A DNA stretch of 64,000 bases, taken from assembly GCA_964484195.1 (NCBI GenBank), contig CAZAER010000005.1:62001-126000 (forward strand), read 5' to 3'. The DNA is from JALHOP01 sp964484195 (GTDB lineage: Bacteria > Myxococcota > XYA12-FULL-58-9 > JALHOP01). The position numbers were made by a program, and so were the translations under genes. Below the pieces are notes generated by a model. That model searched no databases. It was given only the letters and a program-made list of their open reading frames with translations, and had not been told where the DNA came from. Of this stretch, positions 25,082 to 33,704 are shown piece after piece (the stretch's first letter is position 1; the number at the start of each line of letters is the position of its first letter).

Positions 25082-26028
25082 GGGTTCAGCACCTTGGTCA
25101 GCTGATCATCGTCGAGGCTGACGTGGAAGACGCGCTGGTAGAACGTGCGCACCACGGCACGCTCGTCCCAGTCGTGCGGATGCAAGCGTGCCGTCAGCCA
25201 CAGCAAACCCAGGACGCGGTTCACCGAAGGCGGCGCGTCGAGCCAGCCGAAAGGCACCTTGGGTGCGAGCAGGACGCGCGCCTTCAACGCTCGCCACGCC
25301 GAATCGGTCTGCACCAGCTTTGCGAAGTTCTTGTCCTGGGTGACGATCACGTCGGGGCGTCCACCGGCGATCGATTCGAATGACATGGTCACGATGGCGT
25401 CGGTCTGGCCGCGCTTCGCGACATTGATGGCGCCAGCGGCATCGATGACCTCTGCGAACAACGAGCCCGCGAGAGTCGTCTCGAGACCGGTCGCGTTGCG
25501 TCCGTAGTAGACGCGCGGTCGCTCGCCATCTTTGGCAATGGCGGTACGTGCCAACGCTAGCAGCTCGTCGACGTAGACCGCGAGCTCTTCGGCTTCGGCG
25601 GCGCGGCCGGTGAGCTCGCCCAGACGACGAAAGGTCTTGGCGCCGTCCCACAAGCTGCCGCCGATGAGCACGTAAGGAATTCCGAGCTGCGCCTGCACTC
25701 TGTCCGCCAAAGCGGCATGTGAGGGGTCGATGGTGCCGATGTCGACGAGGACGTCGGGCTTGGCGGCCGCGAGAGCCTCGAGGCTCGCGGTGCCACCGTG
25801 ACCAGTCAGGCGACCGACGACTGGGAGCGAGCGGTAGGGCTCGGGGACGAGCGCGGCCTCGTCGGCTTTGAAGGCACGCGTCCACCCGGCCAGCGCGTCG
25901 GGGGCGAGGGCGTAGATCCACGGCGCGGCGGGTGGCCCACAAACGACGATGCGCTTGGGATGCGCCGGCACCTCCACGGTGCGGCCGGCATCATCGACGA
26001 ACGCGAGCGAAGTCGCGATGGCGAGCAT
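25078..26028 (-). CDS. Periplasmic substrate-binding protein of a cobalamin/siderophore-type ABC importer
   Basis: A 316-residue protein of the helical-backbone metal-receptor class: VDDAGRTVEVPAHPKRIVVC at the mature N-terminus, LEALAAAKPDVLVDIGT, and SFESIAGGRPDVIVTQD. Residues 1-11 are only a short hydrophobic signal. A TTG at 26037 (overlapping the upstream stop as TTGA) would add three residues and is an equally plausible start. Substrate cannot be read from sequence. A cobalamin adenosyltransferase elsewhere in the window (12.5 kb) makes B12 a possible substrate, but that link is weak. Confidence 0.85.
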   Translation of the reverse strand: MLAIATSLAFVDDAGRTVEVPAHPKRIVVCGPPAAPWIYALAPDALAGWTRAFKADEAALVPEPYRSLPVVGRLTGHGGTASLEALAAAKPDVLVDIGTIDPSHAALADRVQAQLGIPYVLIGGSLWDGAKTFRRLGELTGRAAEAEELAVYVDELLALARTAIAKDGERPRVYYGRNATGLETTLAGSLFAEVIDAAGAINVAKRGQTDAIVTMSFESIAGGRPDVIVTQDKNFAKLVQTDSAWRALKARVLLAPKVPFGWLDAPPSVNRVLGLLWLTARLHPHDWDERAVVRTFYQRVFHVSLDDDQLTKVLNP

Positions 26029-26033
26029 CGCGA

Positions 26034-27065
26034 TCAATCCGTCACCGGGGCACGCTGTGGCCCATCGAGCAGCCGCTCGAGCAGCTCGTAGGCACGGTCG
26101 ACCGCGAGATCGTTCATGCAGCGGAAGTGTTTTTTCGGGCAACGGGCGAGGCCGTGTAGCGAGCAGGGCGCGCACTCGACCGAGGCGTAGGCGAGCGCGT
26201 GTCCGTCGAAGCGGAACTGTGCCGGGTCGGTCGAGCCGAAGAAGGCGAGGGTGGGGATGGCGAGGCCACGTGCCATGTGCATGGGGCCGCTGTCGTTCGC
26301 GACTACGGCGCGGGCGTGCGACAAGACGCCACCCAGCTCGGCGAGGGACAGGCCGCCGGCGAGATCCACGGCGAGCGGCGCAATGGCTTGAACGCGCTTC
26401 GTCAGGTCCGCTTCGGCGGCGTTGCCGGTGAGCACGACGTTGACGCCGCGCACGCTTGCCTTGGCTGCGAGTGCGCCGAAGCGCTCCACCGGCCATTGTT
26501 TGGTGGGCCAGAGGGCACCCGGCGACATGACGACGGTCGGCCGAGCGAGATCGACGCCGCGCGCGACGAGCTTGTCACGCGCCGCTTTCACGGCGGCGTC
26601 GCCCGCCACGTAAGTGAGCGGCTCGCGCGGCAACGTCTTTCCCGCAAAGCGCTCCACCGCTCCGTGATAGCGGGCAGCGATAGGCATCTCGGCGCGGTAC
26701 TTTCGTACGCGCATGGGCACCAAGAGCGTGTCGGCTAGCGCCCGCTTTTGCCAGACCACCTTGCGGCGGGCGCGGGTGCGCGCCGAGATCCAGCGGCTAC
26801 GGAGCTTGCCGTGCAGATCGATGACGCCGTCGTAAGGGCCGTGCGTCGCGAGGCGCGCGAGCAGGGAGCCCGCCGACTCACCCGGCGCCAGACCGACGAC
26901 GTTGGTGACCGCGGGGTGATGCCGCACCAAGTCCACGAAAGCGGACTTGGTGACGTAGGTGATGGCGGCGTCCGGCGCTTCCCGCTTCAAGGCGCTGAGC
27001 GCACCGCTGGTCAGGACCACGTCGCCGACCGAGCTGAAGCGAAGAACCAGGAGATTGCGCGCCAT
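26034..27065 (-). CDS. Glycosyltransferase family 9 (ADP-heptose:LPS heptosyltransferase-like)
   Basis: A 343-residue GT9 protein. It starts NLLVLRFSSVGDVVLTSGAL, the family's N-terminal nucleotide-sugar-binding fold, and has VIDLHGKLRSRW, VVMSPGALWPTKQWPVERF and the C-terminal VANDSGPMHMARGLAIPTLAFFGSTDP. These fit WaaF/RfaF-type enzymes that add heptose to lipopolysaccharide inner core. A Cys cluster near the end (VECAPCSLHGLARCPKKHFRCM) is common in this branch. It is the first gene of the operon with the ABC importer. It is divergent from mutY with only 24 bases between starts, so both promoters must lie inside the other gene's 5' end or in that spacer. Confidence 0.87.
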   Translation of the reverse strand: MARNLLVLRFSSVGDVVLTSGALSALKREAPDAAITYVTKSAFVDLVRHHPAVTNVVGLAPGESAGSLLARLATHGPYDGVIDLHGKLRSRWISARTRARRKVVWQKRALADTLLVPMRVRKYRAEMPIAARYHGAVERFAGKTLPREPLTYVAGDAAVKAARDKLVARGVDLARPTVVMSPGALWPTKQWPVERFGALAAKASVRGVNVVLTGNAAEADLTKRVQAIAPLAVDLAGGLSLAELGGVLSHARAVVANDSGPMHMARGLAIPTLAFFGSTDPAQFRFDGHALAYASVECAPCSLHGLARCPKKHFRCMNDLAVDRAYELLERLLDGPQRAPVTD

Positions 27066-27089
27066 CGCGGCGCGGACCATACAGCAGAC

Positions 27090-28190
27090 GTGAAGCCCAT
27101 CGCGAGCCTTCGCGCCGCCATCCTCGCGCACTACGACAAGCACAAGCGTGACTTGCCGTGGCGCCGCACCCGCGACCCCTACGCCATCTGGGTGTCCGAG
27201 ATCATGCTGCAGCAGACCCAGGTCGATGTCGTCGCGCCGCGCTGGCGCACCTTCCTCGGGCGTTTCCCCGACGTTCGCAGCCTCGCCGCGGCGACGGAAT
27301 CGACGGTTTGCGAGGCCTGGGCGGGGCTCGGGTACTACCGCCGCGCCCGTTTTCTCCACCGGGCGGCGCAAGTGCTGGTGTCCGAGCACGACGCGGTCTT
27401 TCCGCGCGACGCCGCGGAGCTCAAGAAGCTCCCGGGCATCGGGCGCTACACCGCGGGCGCCATCGCCTCGATCGCCTTCGGCCAAGAGGCGGCGATCGTA
27501 GACGGCAACGTCGCGCGTGTCCTCGCGCGCATCTTCGCCATCGAGGACGCCCCCGATAGCCCGGCTGGTCAGAAGCGGATCTGGGAGCTCGCAGGCGAGC
27601 TGGTCGTTGGCGAGCGCCCTGGAGACTTGAACCAAGGGTTGATGGAGATGGGCGCGACCGTCTGCACCCCACGCAACCCCAAGTGCCTGACCTGCCCGGT
27701 CCGCACCGCCTGCCAAGCCGCGGCCCGCGGCGAGCAAGAGCTCTTCCCCAAGGCCACCCGCGCCACCAAGGTCGCGCCCATGACCATGGCCTTCGCAATT
27801 TTCGCCGACGATACCGGGACTTACCTTGCCCAGCGCCCACTCGACGGCCTCTGGGCCGGCCTCTGGGAGCCCCCGAGCGCCGCCGGCCCAGGAAGTGACC
27901 AGGAACTTTCTAGGATTGTTGGCGAGCTCGGGGAGGCGGTCGCCGAGGTGAGCCATCAGCTGAGCCACCGGGCCATTACCGCACAGGTTTTTCGGGTGAG
28001 CCGGCTTCCGGCGGCGCTCAAGAAGACGTTGAAGGCGTGGCCCGATCCCTTCGCGGCACCCCTCAGCGGGCTGGCCAAGAAGGTTCTGAAGGCCGCGATG
28101 ACGCAGTGGGCCGATGTGGGTGATGTAGGTGTTAAGTCCTCGAGAACAGGCGTGAAAAAGACGCACCGGGATCGCCGCGTCTCCCGATAA
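27090..28190 (+). CDS. mutY: A/G-specific adenine glycosylase MutY
   Basis: A 366-residue DNA repair enzyme removing adenine paired with 8-oxoguanine. GTG start at 27090. SEIMLQQTQVDVV holds the catalytic Glu. The helix-hairpin-helix is LKKLPGIGRYTAGAIASIAF followed by the catalytic Asp in VDGNVARVLARI. The iron-sulfur cluster ligands follow the C-x6-C-x2-C-x5-C spacing in CTPRNPKCLTCPVRTAC. Residues about 225-345 form the NUDIX-like 8-oxoG recognition domain. The C-terminal 30 residues are Lys/Arg/Ser-rich and outside the family core. Confidence 0.95.
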   Translation: MKPIASLRAAILAHYDKHKRDLPWRRTRDPYAIWVSEIMLQQTQVDVVAPRWRTFLGRFPDVRSLAAATESTVCEAWAGLGYYRRARFLHRAAQVLVSEHDAVFPRDAAELKKLPGIGRYTAGAIASIAFGQEAAIVDGNVARVLARIFAIEDAPDSPAGQKRIWELAGELVVGERPGDLNQGLMEMGATVCTPRNPKCLTCPVRTACQAAARGEQELFPKATRATKVAPMTMAFAIFADDTGTYLAQRPLDGLWAGLWEPPSAAGPGSDQELSRIVGELGEAVAEVSHQLSHRAITAQVFRVSRLPAALKKTLKAWPDPFAAPLSGLAKKVLKAAMTQWADVGDVGVKSSRTGVKKTHRDRRVSR

Positions 28191-28224
28191 TTACGATCGA
28201 GCAGAAAACCCTAGGACGGCCCAA

Positions 28225-30087
28225 ATGAGTCACACCCGCCGCGCGTCAGCTCCGATCCGAGTGGATCAAGCAGGCGGTGTCGTGATCAGCCCGGCCGACG
28301 AGCTCATCGCTGACCCGCAGCTTGCGGCGGAAGCCCAGCGCCTCGACCAGCCCAAGCAGGCAGGCCCCGGGAAGGGTGATGCGATCGTCGGCAAAGACGT
28401 CGGTGGTCCCGCCGCGACTGCGCGCGACATCGTCGCCGAGCGTCTCGAGAACCCGCTCAACGCCGCGCAGCTGATGAACGTGAAGCAGCCGCTTCCGGGT
28501 GGCTCGGTTCCGCGCGTCATCATCGAAAACGAAATCGCCCGCATGTCGGCGGATGGCTTCAGCGAGACCAGCCAGCGCGAGTTCATCAAAGAAGTGAAGA
28601 AGCTCGCCAAGCTCAAGTCGCTCACCGGTCTGCCGACCGAGATCAAGAGCCAGGAGCTGAGCCCCGAGCAGAAGCAAGACCTCGCCTGGATCGCTCAGGT
28701 GGTTCGCGACTCGACCAGCCAGCGCCCCGGTCAAGACCTCGGCGCGTTGTCCGAGTTCTTCGGCGATCACGGCCTGCGTCTGCAGTGGTCCGACGCGCTC
28801 GATCCCTCGAAGCACTTCGGCAGCCTCGACCGCGCGGCCTTCAAGTCGCGGCTCAAGGTCATCCTCGAAGAGGTCGCCCAGAACGGCGGCGCCATGACCA
28901 AGACGCAGCTCGAGAGCTTGCTCGGCATGCTCGAGCAGGTGACCGACATCGCGGACATGAAACACGCCCGCTGGATGATCGAGAAGCGCGTCCTCGCAGG
29001 GCAGCTCGACATCCCCGAGCAAATCGAGGTCCCTGGCCGGCGCCCGGGAGACCCGCCACGCACCGTGCGTCTGCGCGACCGCTTCGACGACTTCATGGCC
29101 GAGCGCCTCGTCGACTCGCTCGACGTGCGCCAGATGGGCTTCGAGGCACGCGCCCTGCGCATCGCGCTTCAAGCGGCCCACGATCCCGAAAAGTCGGGCG
29201 ACGGCATCGACCGTGCGTCGTTGCTCGCCAAGGTCGAAGAAGCGCGCGACCGCTTCATGCAGAGCGTCGCGATCGCAGCTGCCGACAAGAACCCCGATCT
29301 CCTGCACTACGCCCGCCGCGTGCTCGACCGCGAGCTCGGTCGCAAGTGCCACAACCAGGAAAGCCACGTCTGCCGGCGCGAGATGCTGGCCTCGATCGAC
29401 GCCCGCATGGGCGATCGCCTTGATCGCTATAGCAGACGTCGCGAAATCGAAGCGCTGGTCAGAGAAGGCAAGCTCAGCGAAAACGAGGCCTTCGTCGCCC
29501 ACTTGGGCGTTACCGTTGCCGCAACCACCACCGAGTATCGTCAAACCCTCGTCCGCTTCGACGACCTGGTGGGGATGCAAATCTCCTCCATCGTCCTCGC
29601 GGCGATGGCGCAGACCAACAAGCTCATCGCCGAGAACCTGGGCGGCGGCGACCCCGAGCGACGTCGCGAAGAAGAGCAGCGCTTACGTCAAGCCGACGAG
29701 CGCCTGCGCGAGCAACGCCTGTTCGATGCCCGCATCTTCCAAGAGGGCCAGCAGCTGCGCCAGCACAACGAGCGTGTCGACCGCGCCGCGGTCGATCTCA
29801 AGCGCGCGCAGACCTCCGAGATCGTGGTGAAGCACAAAGGAGCTCGCGTCGAAGGCGCGCGCCGCGATCACCAGCAGGCCGTCGTCTTCCGCGTCGCCAA
29901 GCGCGAGCGCATCGCCGAGGTGCTGTATCGTGGCCGTCAAAGCCGCCTCTTCGGAGCGCAGACCGCACGCACCGGAGCATTCGCCGCGTTGACGACCGCG
30001 AAGACTCCCGAGCAGGTGAGCCGCGCGCTCGGCCAGATCAATCTCTTTGCCGGCGAAGCCGCGAAGAACAGCGGCGCTCCGCGCTAG
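28225..30087 (+). CDS. Large soluble helical protein of unknown function
   Basis: A 620-residue protein with no recognised domain, no signal peptide and no transmembrane segment. The N-terminal 80 residues are Pro/Gly/Ala-rich, the middle (100-460) is densely helical and charged, with one short basic loop (EVPGRRPGDPPRTVRLRDRF) and a Cys pair in GRKCHNQESHVCRRE. Residues about 475-560 contain a coiled coil (ERRREEEQRLRQADERLREQ). Codon use matches its neighbours, so it looks native. It lies 34 bases after mutY and 51 before a PHA-granule-type protein on the same strand. A scaffold or cytoskeletal role would fit, but that is a guess. Confidence 0.75.
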   Translation: MSHTRRASAPIRVDQAGGVVISPADELIADPQLAAEAQRLDQPKQAGPGKGDAIVGKDVGGPAATARDIVAERLENPLNAAQLMNVKQPLPGGSVPRVIIENEIARMSADGFSETSQREFIKEVKKLAKLKSLTGLPTEIKSQELSPEQKQDLAWIAQVVRDSTSQRPGQDLGALSEFFGDHGLRLQWSDALDPSKHFGSLDRAAFKSRLKVILEEVAQNGGAMTKTQLESLLGMLEQVTDIADMKHARWMIEKRVLAGQLDIPEQIEVPGRRPGDPPRTVRLRDRFDDFMAERLVDSLDVRQMGFEARALRIALQAAHDPEKSGDGIDRASLLAKVEEARDRFMQSVAIAAADKNPDLLHYARRVLDRELGRKCHNQESHVCRREMLASIDARMGDRLDRYSRRREIEALVREGKLSENEAFVAHLGVTVAATTTEYRQTLVRFDDLVGMQISSIVLAAMAQTNKLIAENLGGGDPERRREEEQRLRQADERLREQRLFDARIFQEGQQLRQHNERVDRAAVDLKRAQTSEIVVKHKGARVEGARRDHQQAVVFRVAKRERIAEVLYRGRQSRLFGAQTARTGAFAALTTAKTPEQVSRALGQINLFAGEAAKNSGAPR

Positions 30088-30138
30088 CCCTTGGGGTTGG
30101 TGCTTGCGTTCGGGCGCACGTCGCGCGAAGACGTGGGC

Positions 30139-30414
30139 ATGTCTGAAATCAAGATCGAGCGCAATCATCAGCTGGGATCCGCAGAAGCACGCAAGCGCGT
30201 CGACGGTCTCGAGGCAAAGCTCAAAGAAAAGTACGGCGTGACCCTCGAGTGGAAGGGCAACGTCGCGAACGTCAAAGGCACCGGCGTTTCCGGGACGCTG
30301 GCGGTGGAAGACGCCAAGGTCGCCGTCAACATCAAGCTCGGCCTCATGTTGCGGCCGCTCGCGGGCAAGATCAAAGAAGGCCTCGAGCATCAGGTCAACA
30401 AGGCGTTGGGCTAA
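30139..30414 (+). CDS. Polyhydroxyalkanoate-granule-type small protein (PHA_gran_rgn family)
   Basis: A 91-residue protein. It begins IKIERNHQLGSAEARKRVDG and has YGVTLEWKGNVANVKGTGVS and a hydrophobic GLMLRPLAGKIKEGLEHQ end, the pattern of the small 'polyhydroxyalkanoic acid system' family, which contacts the granule surface. No PHA synthase is in the window, so a direct PHA role is not shown here. Confidence 0.8.
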   Translation: MSEIKIERNHQLGSAEARKRVDGLEAKLKEKYGVTLEWKGNVANVKGTGVSGTLAVEDAKVAVNIKLGLMLRPLAGKIKEGLEHQVNKALG

Positions 30415-30457
30415 GACACGGGCGCTCGCCGCGAACCGTGCTTATCTTTTTGGCGTC

Positions 30458-31420
30458 ATGGGACTAGCCGCAAAAAAGCTCGCGGCGCCGCGTGATCTCT
30501 TCGCGGACATCGAGCGCCTGAAGCGCGAGCGTAACGCCGTCGTGCTCGCGCACTATTACCAAGAGCCCGACATCCAAGACGTCGCCGACGTGCTCGGCGA
30601 CTCGTTGCAGCTCGCCCGCGAGGCCCAGAAGACGAAGGCCGACGTCATCGTCCTGGCCGGCGTGCACTTCATGGCCGAGACCGCGAAGATCCTGAATCCC
30701 ACGAAGCGCGTGCTCATCCCCGAGCCAAAGGCCGGGTGCTCGCTCGCCGACAGCTGTCCGCCAGACAAATTCGCGGCCTTCAAGGCCGAGCATCCTGGGC
30801 ACGTCGTCGTCAGCTATGTGAACACCACCGCCGCCATCAAGGCGCTCTCGGACTATTGCTGCACCTCGAGCAACGCCAAAGCGGTCATCGAGAGTATCCC
30901 GCGCGAGACGCCGATCATCTTCGGCCCCGACAAGAATCTAGGTCGCTGGCTGATGGGCGTGACCGGTCGCGAGCTCGTCTTGTGGCCGGGCGCCTGCATC
31001 GTCCACGAGACGTTCAACGAGCGACGCATCGTCAAGATGATGGCCGAGCATCCCGACGCCGAGCTCATCGCCCATCCCGAATGCGAGACACCGGTGCTGC
31101 GCCACGCGCACTTCATCGGCTCGACCAAGGCGCTGCTCGAGTATACGCAAAAGCGGACGACCAAGACCTTCATCGTCGCCACCGAGAACGGCATCCTGCA
31201 CACCATGCAGAAAGCTTCGCCCGGCAAGGTCTTCATTCCGGCGGCGCCGGTGGACAGCCGCGATCCGACCTGCGGCTGCAGCACGTGCCCGTTCATGAAA
31301 ATGAACACCCTCGAGAAGGTTCACGCCTGCCTCGAGAACATGGGCCCCGAGATCGTCATGGACGAGGGCCTGCGTCGCGCGGCGCTCCTGCCGATCGAGC
31401 GCATGGTCGCTATCGGCTAG
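30458..31420 (+). CDS. nadA: Quinolinate synthase NadA
   Basis: A 320-residue 4Fe-4S enzyme condensing iminoaspartate with dihydroxyacetone phosphate to quinolinate for NAD synthesis. VVLAHYYQEPDIQDVADVLG opens the first domain. The three cluster cysteines lie in PKAGCSLADSCP, AHPECETPVL and CGCSTCPFMKMN. Family motifs IIFGPDKNLG and WPGACIVHE are present. No nadB or nadC adjacent. The stop shares a CTAG with the stop of the convergent DUF6178 gene. Confidence 0.95.
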   Translation: MGLAAKKLAAPRDLFADIERLKRERNAVVLAHYYQEPDIQDVADVLGDSLQLAREAQKTKADVIVLAGVHFMAETAKILNPTKRVLIPEPKAGCSLADSCPPDKFAAFKAEHPGHVVVSYVNTTAAIKALSDYCCTSSNAKAVIESIPRETPIIFGPDKNLGRWLMGVTGRELVLWPGACIVHETFNERRIVKMMAEHPDAELIAHPECETPVLRHAHFIGSTKALLEYTQKRTTKTFIVATENGILHTMQKASPGKVFIPAAPVDSRDPTCGCSTCPFMKMNTLEKVHACLENMGPEIVMDEGLRRAALLPIERMVAIG

Positions 31421-32712
31421 CTAATCCGCTGCTTCAACGCTTCGAGTCGCTCTTGGGCCGCCGCGATGTCTTCGCGCGACGCGAAGGCGCGGGCCGCAGA
31501 TGGCTTCGTCGCATCGGTCCCGGCGAGCATCACCGGCACGTGCAAGAGCCCTTGCACGAACGCGCGGTCGCGCTTGTCCTGGGAGTAGTCGTCCGCTTCG
31601 GTCTCGACCTTTTGCAGCCAAGCCGCGACCACCGGATCACGCGCCAGGGTGCCGGCGCGCTTCTGTAGCGGCACGGCTTGTTGGTAGCCCTGCCGGAAGA
31701 GATCGACGAGTGACCACGCGGTCAGCAGATTCGCGAGCTCGGCGTCGGCCGCATCTTTGCCGGCGAGCGCCTCGAGACCGACTGATACGGTATCGCGGAC
31801 ACGGGCGGTGATGTCGGCGACGTGCGACACCTCGCGCGGCGACTCCCCGAAGGCGACCACCGCGAGATTCACCAATTGGAGAAAATCGCGCTCGAGTTGT
31901 GCCACGAGCTGTTCGTTGCCGACGGCGCCGAGGGCGCGCGAGAGCAGGGAACGATCGAGGAGGGGGGCGGCATAGAGCGCCGGCAAGGTCTGCACGTTGT
32001 CGTACACGCTGATGCGTGGTGGACGCGGCTGTGTCGGCGGCGGAGTGAAGAGGGCGAGCGCCTCGTCGCGGCCGGGGAAACCCATGTCTTCGACGCGCCC
32101 GGAGCGGAAGCGGTGGGCCTCCTCGGCGAGGGTGCTCGGTAGCTCCCAGCGGGCCGCCACGAGCAAGCGATGCGCTTCCTCGAGATCGTGGCGATAGAGG
32201 GCGTCCACCAGCACTAGCGGATCGAGCTCGCCTTCGTAGGCCTGCTGGACGTCGACCACGAACAGACGGTCCGGGGTGTTGAAGCGACGCGCGTTCTTCG
32301 CGGGCTCGGGAACCGGTTCGTCGCCCTCGGCTTCGTAGACGTGCAGCGCTTCGGCGAGGAACCAGACCTGCAGCTCCTGATCGATCGAGGTGAAAGCGGA
32401 CGCCAATGCTTCCGGGCCGTCTGCCGCGAAAGCGGACAACCAGGCATCGAGCTCGACCGCGTCGGGTTGGTCGCCGCGCCAGCAATCGAGATCGACGAAG
32501 GCCTGCAGTTGATCGGCGGTCGCCGCTCGCAGAATCGGCAGCGCCGATTCGAGGCCGACTTCTTTGACGATGAAGTAGGCTTCGAGGGGCTCGAGCGCCT
32601 GGACCTGCTCGCGGAGATCGGGCGCTTCGATGAGCTTGTCGGCCCGCCGTGACAGCGAACGCGCTAGGTCGGCGCGGAAACGCGTCAACGTGATGACGTT
32701 GATCTCACTCAT
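31417..32712 (-). CDS. DUF6178 family protein
   Basis: A 431-residue soluble protein. It opens with RFRADLARSLSRRADKLIEA and contains LEAYFIVKEVGLESALPIL and LDCWRGDQPDAVELDAWL, the features I associate with DUF6178, a family found mostly in deltaproteobacterial lineages. It is strongly acidic and helical. Function unknown. It follows a membrane coiled-coil gene by six bases and the two are likely co-transcribed. Confidence 0.72.
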   Translation of the reverse strand: MSEINVITLTRFRADLARSLSRRADKLIEAPDLREQVQALEPLEAYFIVKEVGLESALPILRAATADQLQAFVDLDCWRGDQPDAVELDAWLSAFAADGPEALASAFTSIDQELQVWFLAEALHVYEAEGDEPVPEPAKNARRFNTPDRLFVVDVQQAYEGELDPLVLVDALYRHDLEEAHRLLVAARWELPSTLAEEAHRFRSGRVEDMGFPGRDEALALFTPPPTQPRPPRISVYDNVQTLPALYAAPLLDRSLLSRALGAVGNEQLVAQLERDFLQLVNLAVVAFGESPREVSHVADITARVRDTVSVGLEALAGKDAADAELANLLTAWSLVDLFRQGYQQAVPLQKRAGTLARDPVVAAWLQKVETEADDYSQDKRDRAFVQGLLHVPVMLAGTDATKPSAARAFASREDIAAAQERLEALKQRIS

Positions 32713-32718
32713 GCGTTC

Positions 32719-33615
32719 TTAGTTGTTCGCGTTGTCACGTTGCTGCAGGACACCCACCAGCTCGTTCGAGAGAGAATGGACGTCGTCTTCTTCGGCGGGC
32801 TCGGCGGGGGTATCCGCGGCCTGCGCTTCGGGCGTCTTCTCGGCGGGCGGACGGGGCGCCGGCGGCGCGCTCTCGCCCTTCAACGCGGCGAGCTCGCTCA
32901 CCGCATCGTAGTACTGGCGGCCCATGCTGCCGAGCTTGTCGTTCAACACCTCGACGCGGCTCTTCGTGACCAAATCGGCCCGGCGATAGTCGTCGACCTT
33001 CTTCTTCATGCGGCGCTGCTCGCTCAGCGCGTCGCGCAGGTCGGACTCGAGCTTACCCAAACGCGTCGCCAGCTCGGCGTTCTCGCGGCTCACGTTCTCG
33101 AGCTTGCGCGTCGTCTCGGTATCCGCCGAAGCGGTCACCGGCTTTTCGGCTGCTCGATCATCGGCGATCGGCGATCGGCCATCGGCATTCGGCGATCGGC
33201 CATCGGACTTCGGCCCTCGGCCCTCGGCCTTCGAGCCCTCACCCTTCATCCCCTTCGGCTTCTCGTCCTCGACATCCGCGAACGCCGGCTTCGCGACCAG
33301 CTGCTTCTCGCGCTCCTCGAGCTTCGCCTCGAACGAGCTCTTCGACTTCTTGGCGTCCTCTTGCAGCGCGAAGTTCTTCTTCTTGAGCGCGCCGATCTCT
33401 TTCTTGATCTCGATCAGCTCCTCACTACGCTGCTCCAAAAGCTTGGCGCTCTTCTTCTGCTCGGTGGAGCTGCTCTTGAGCTGTTCTTGGAGCGAGGCAT
33501 TCTCGACGAGGAGGGAGGCGACCCGGGCCGACGCCGCCTTGGCTTTGGACAAGCCCGAAAGCCAGAGAACGAAGGCAATGACGGCCAAAGCGAGCGCGGC
33601 GAAGGCGATTGGCAT
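32719..33615 (-). CDS. Membrane-anchored coiled-coil protein carrying a 7-residue repeat insert
   Basis: A 298-residue protein starting at ATG 33615. Residues 3-19 are one transmembrane anchor. Residues 25-110 form a long coiled coil (EQKKSAKLLEQRSEELIEIK and following heptads). At residues about 125-155 a linker holds SDGRSPNADGRSPIADD, two copies of a seven-residue unit also found in the gene at 40951 (see repeat features). A second coiled coil spans about 165-240, then a Pro/Ala/Glu-rich tail. It may link the inner membrane to a cytoplasmic complex; no specific partner is identifiable. Divergent from the kinase gene. Confidence 0.7.
   Translation of the reverse strand: MPIAFAALALAVIAFVLWLSGLSKAKAASARVASLLVENASLQEQLKSSSTEQKKSAKLLEQRSEELIEIKKEIGALKKKNFALQEDAKKSKSSFEAKLEEREKQLVAKPAFADVEDEKPKGMKGEGSKAEGRGPKSDGRSPNADGRSPIADDRAAEKPVTASADTETTRKLENVSRENAELATRLGKLESDLRDALSEQRRMKKKVDDYRRADLVTKSRVEVLNDKLGSMGRQYYDAVSELAALKGESAPPAPRPPAEKTPEAQAADTPAEPAEEDDVHSLSNELVGVLQQRDNANN
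33148..33240 (-). repeat. 21-base coding repeat, site 1 (GRSPxAD units)
   Basis: On the minus strand about four diverged copies of a 21-base unit, consensus GGCCGATCGCCGANNGCCGA, are read in frame as G-R-S-P-x-A-D. It is built from GCCGAT sub-units. The same unit in the same reading frame occurs at 41530-41650 and 42541-42640. Confidence 0.75.
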
Positions 33616-33704
33616 AAGCCGCGGTTTCTGCCGCTCGCCACTATCTCTGTCAAGACAACGGCGGTTTTGCGCGGCCCCGGCCTTGCGATACAACGGCGCT
33701 ACCC

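Noticed and set aside
26034..28166. 710-residue minus-strand frame spanning the heptosyltransferase and the mutY region
   Set aside because: Only residues from 27065 onward match GT9; the first 360 codons are antisense to mutY, which carries all catalytic and iron-sulfur motifs.
28246..29580. 444-residue minus-strand open frame opposite the 620-residue protein
   Set aside because: Leu/His/Glu-rich antisense shadow. The plus frame has a more natural composition and a helical/coiled-coil pattern, and fits operon spacing.
30139..30414. Inferring a polyhydroxyalkanoate biosynthesis locus
   Set aside because: Only the small granule-type protein is present; no synthase, thiolase, reductase or phasin is nearby.
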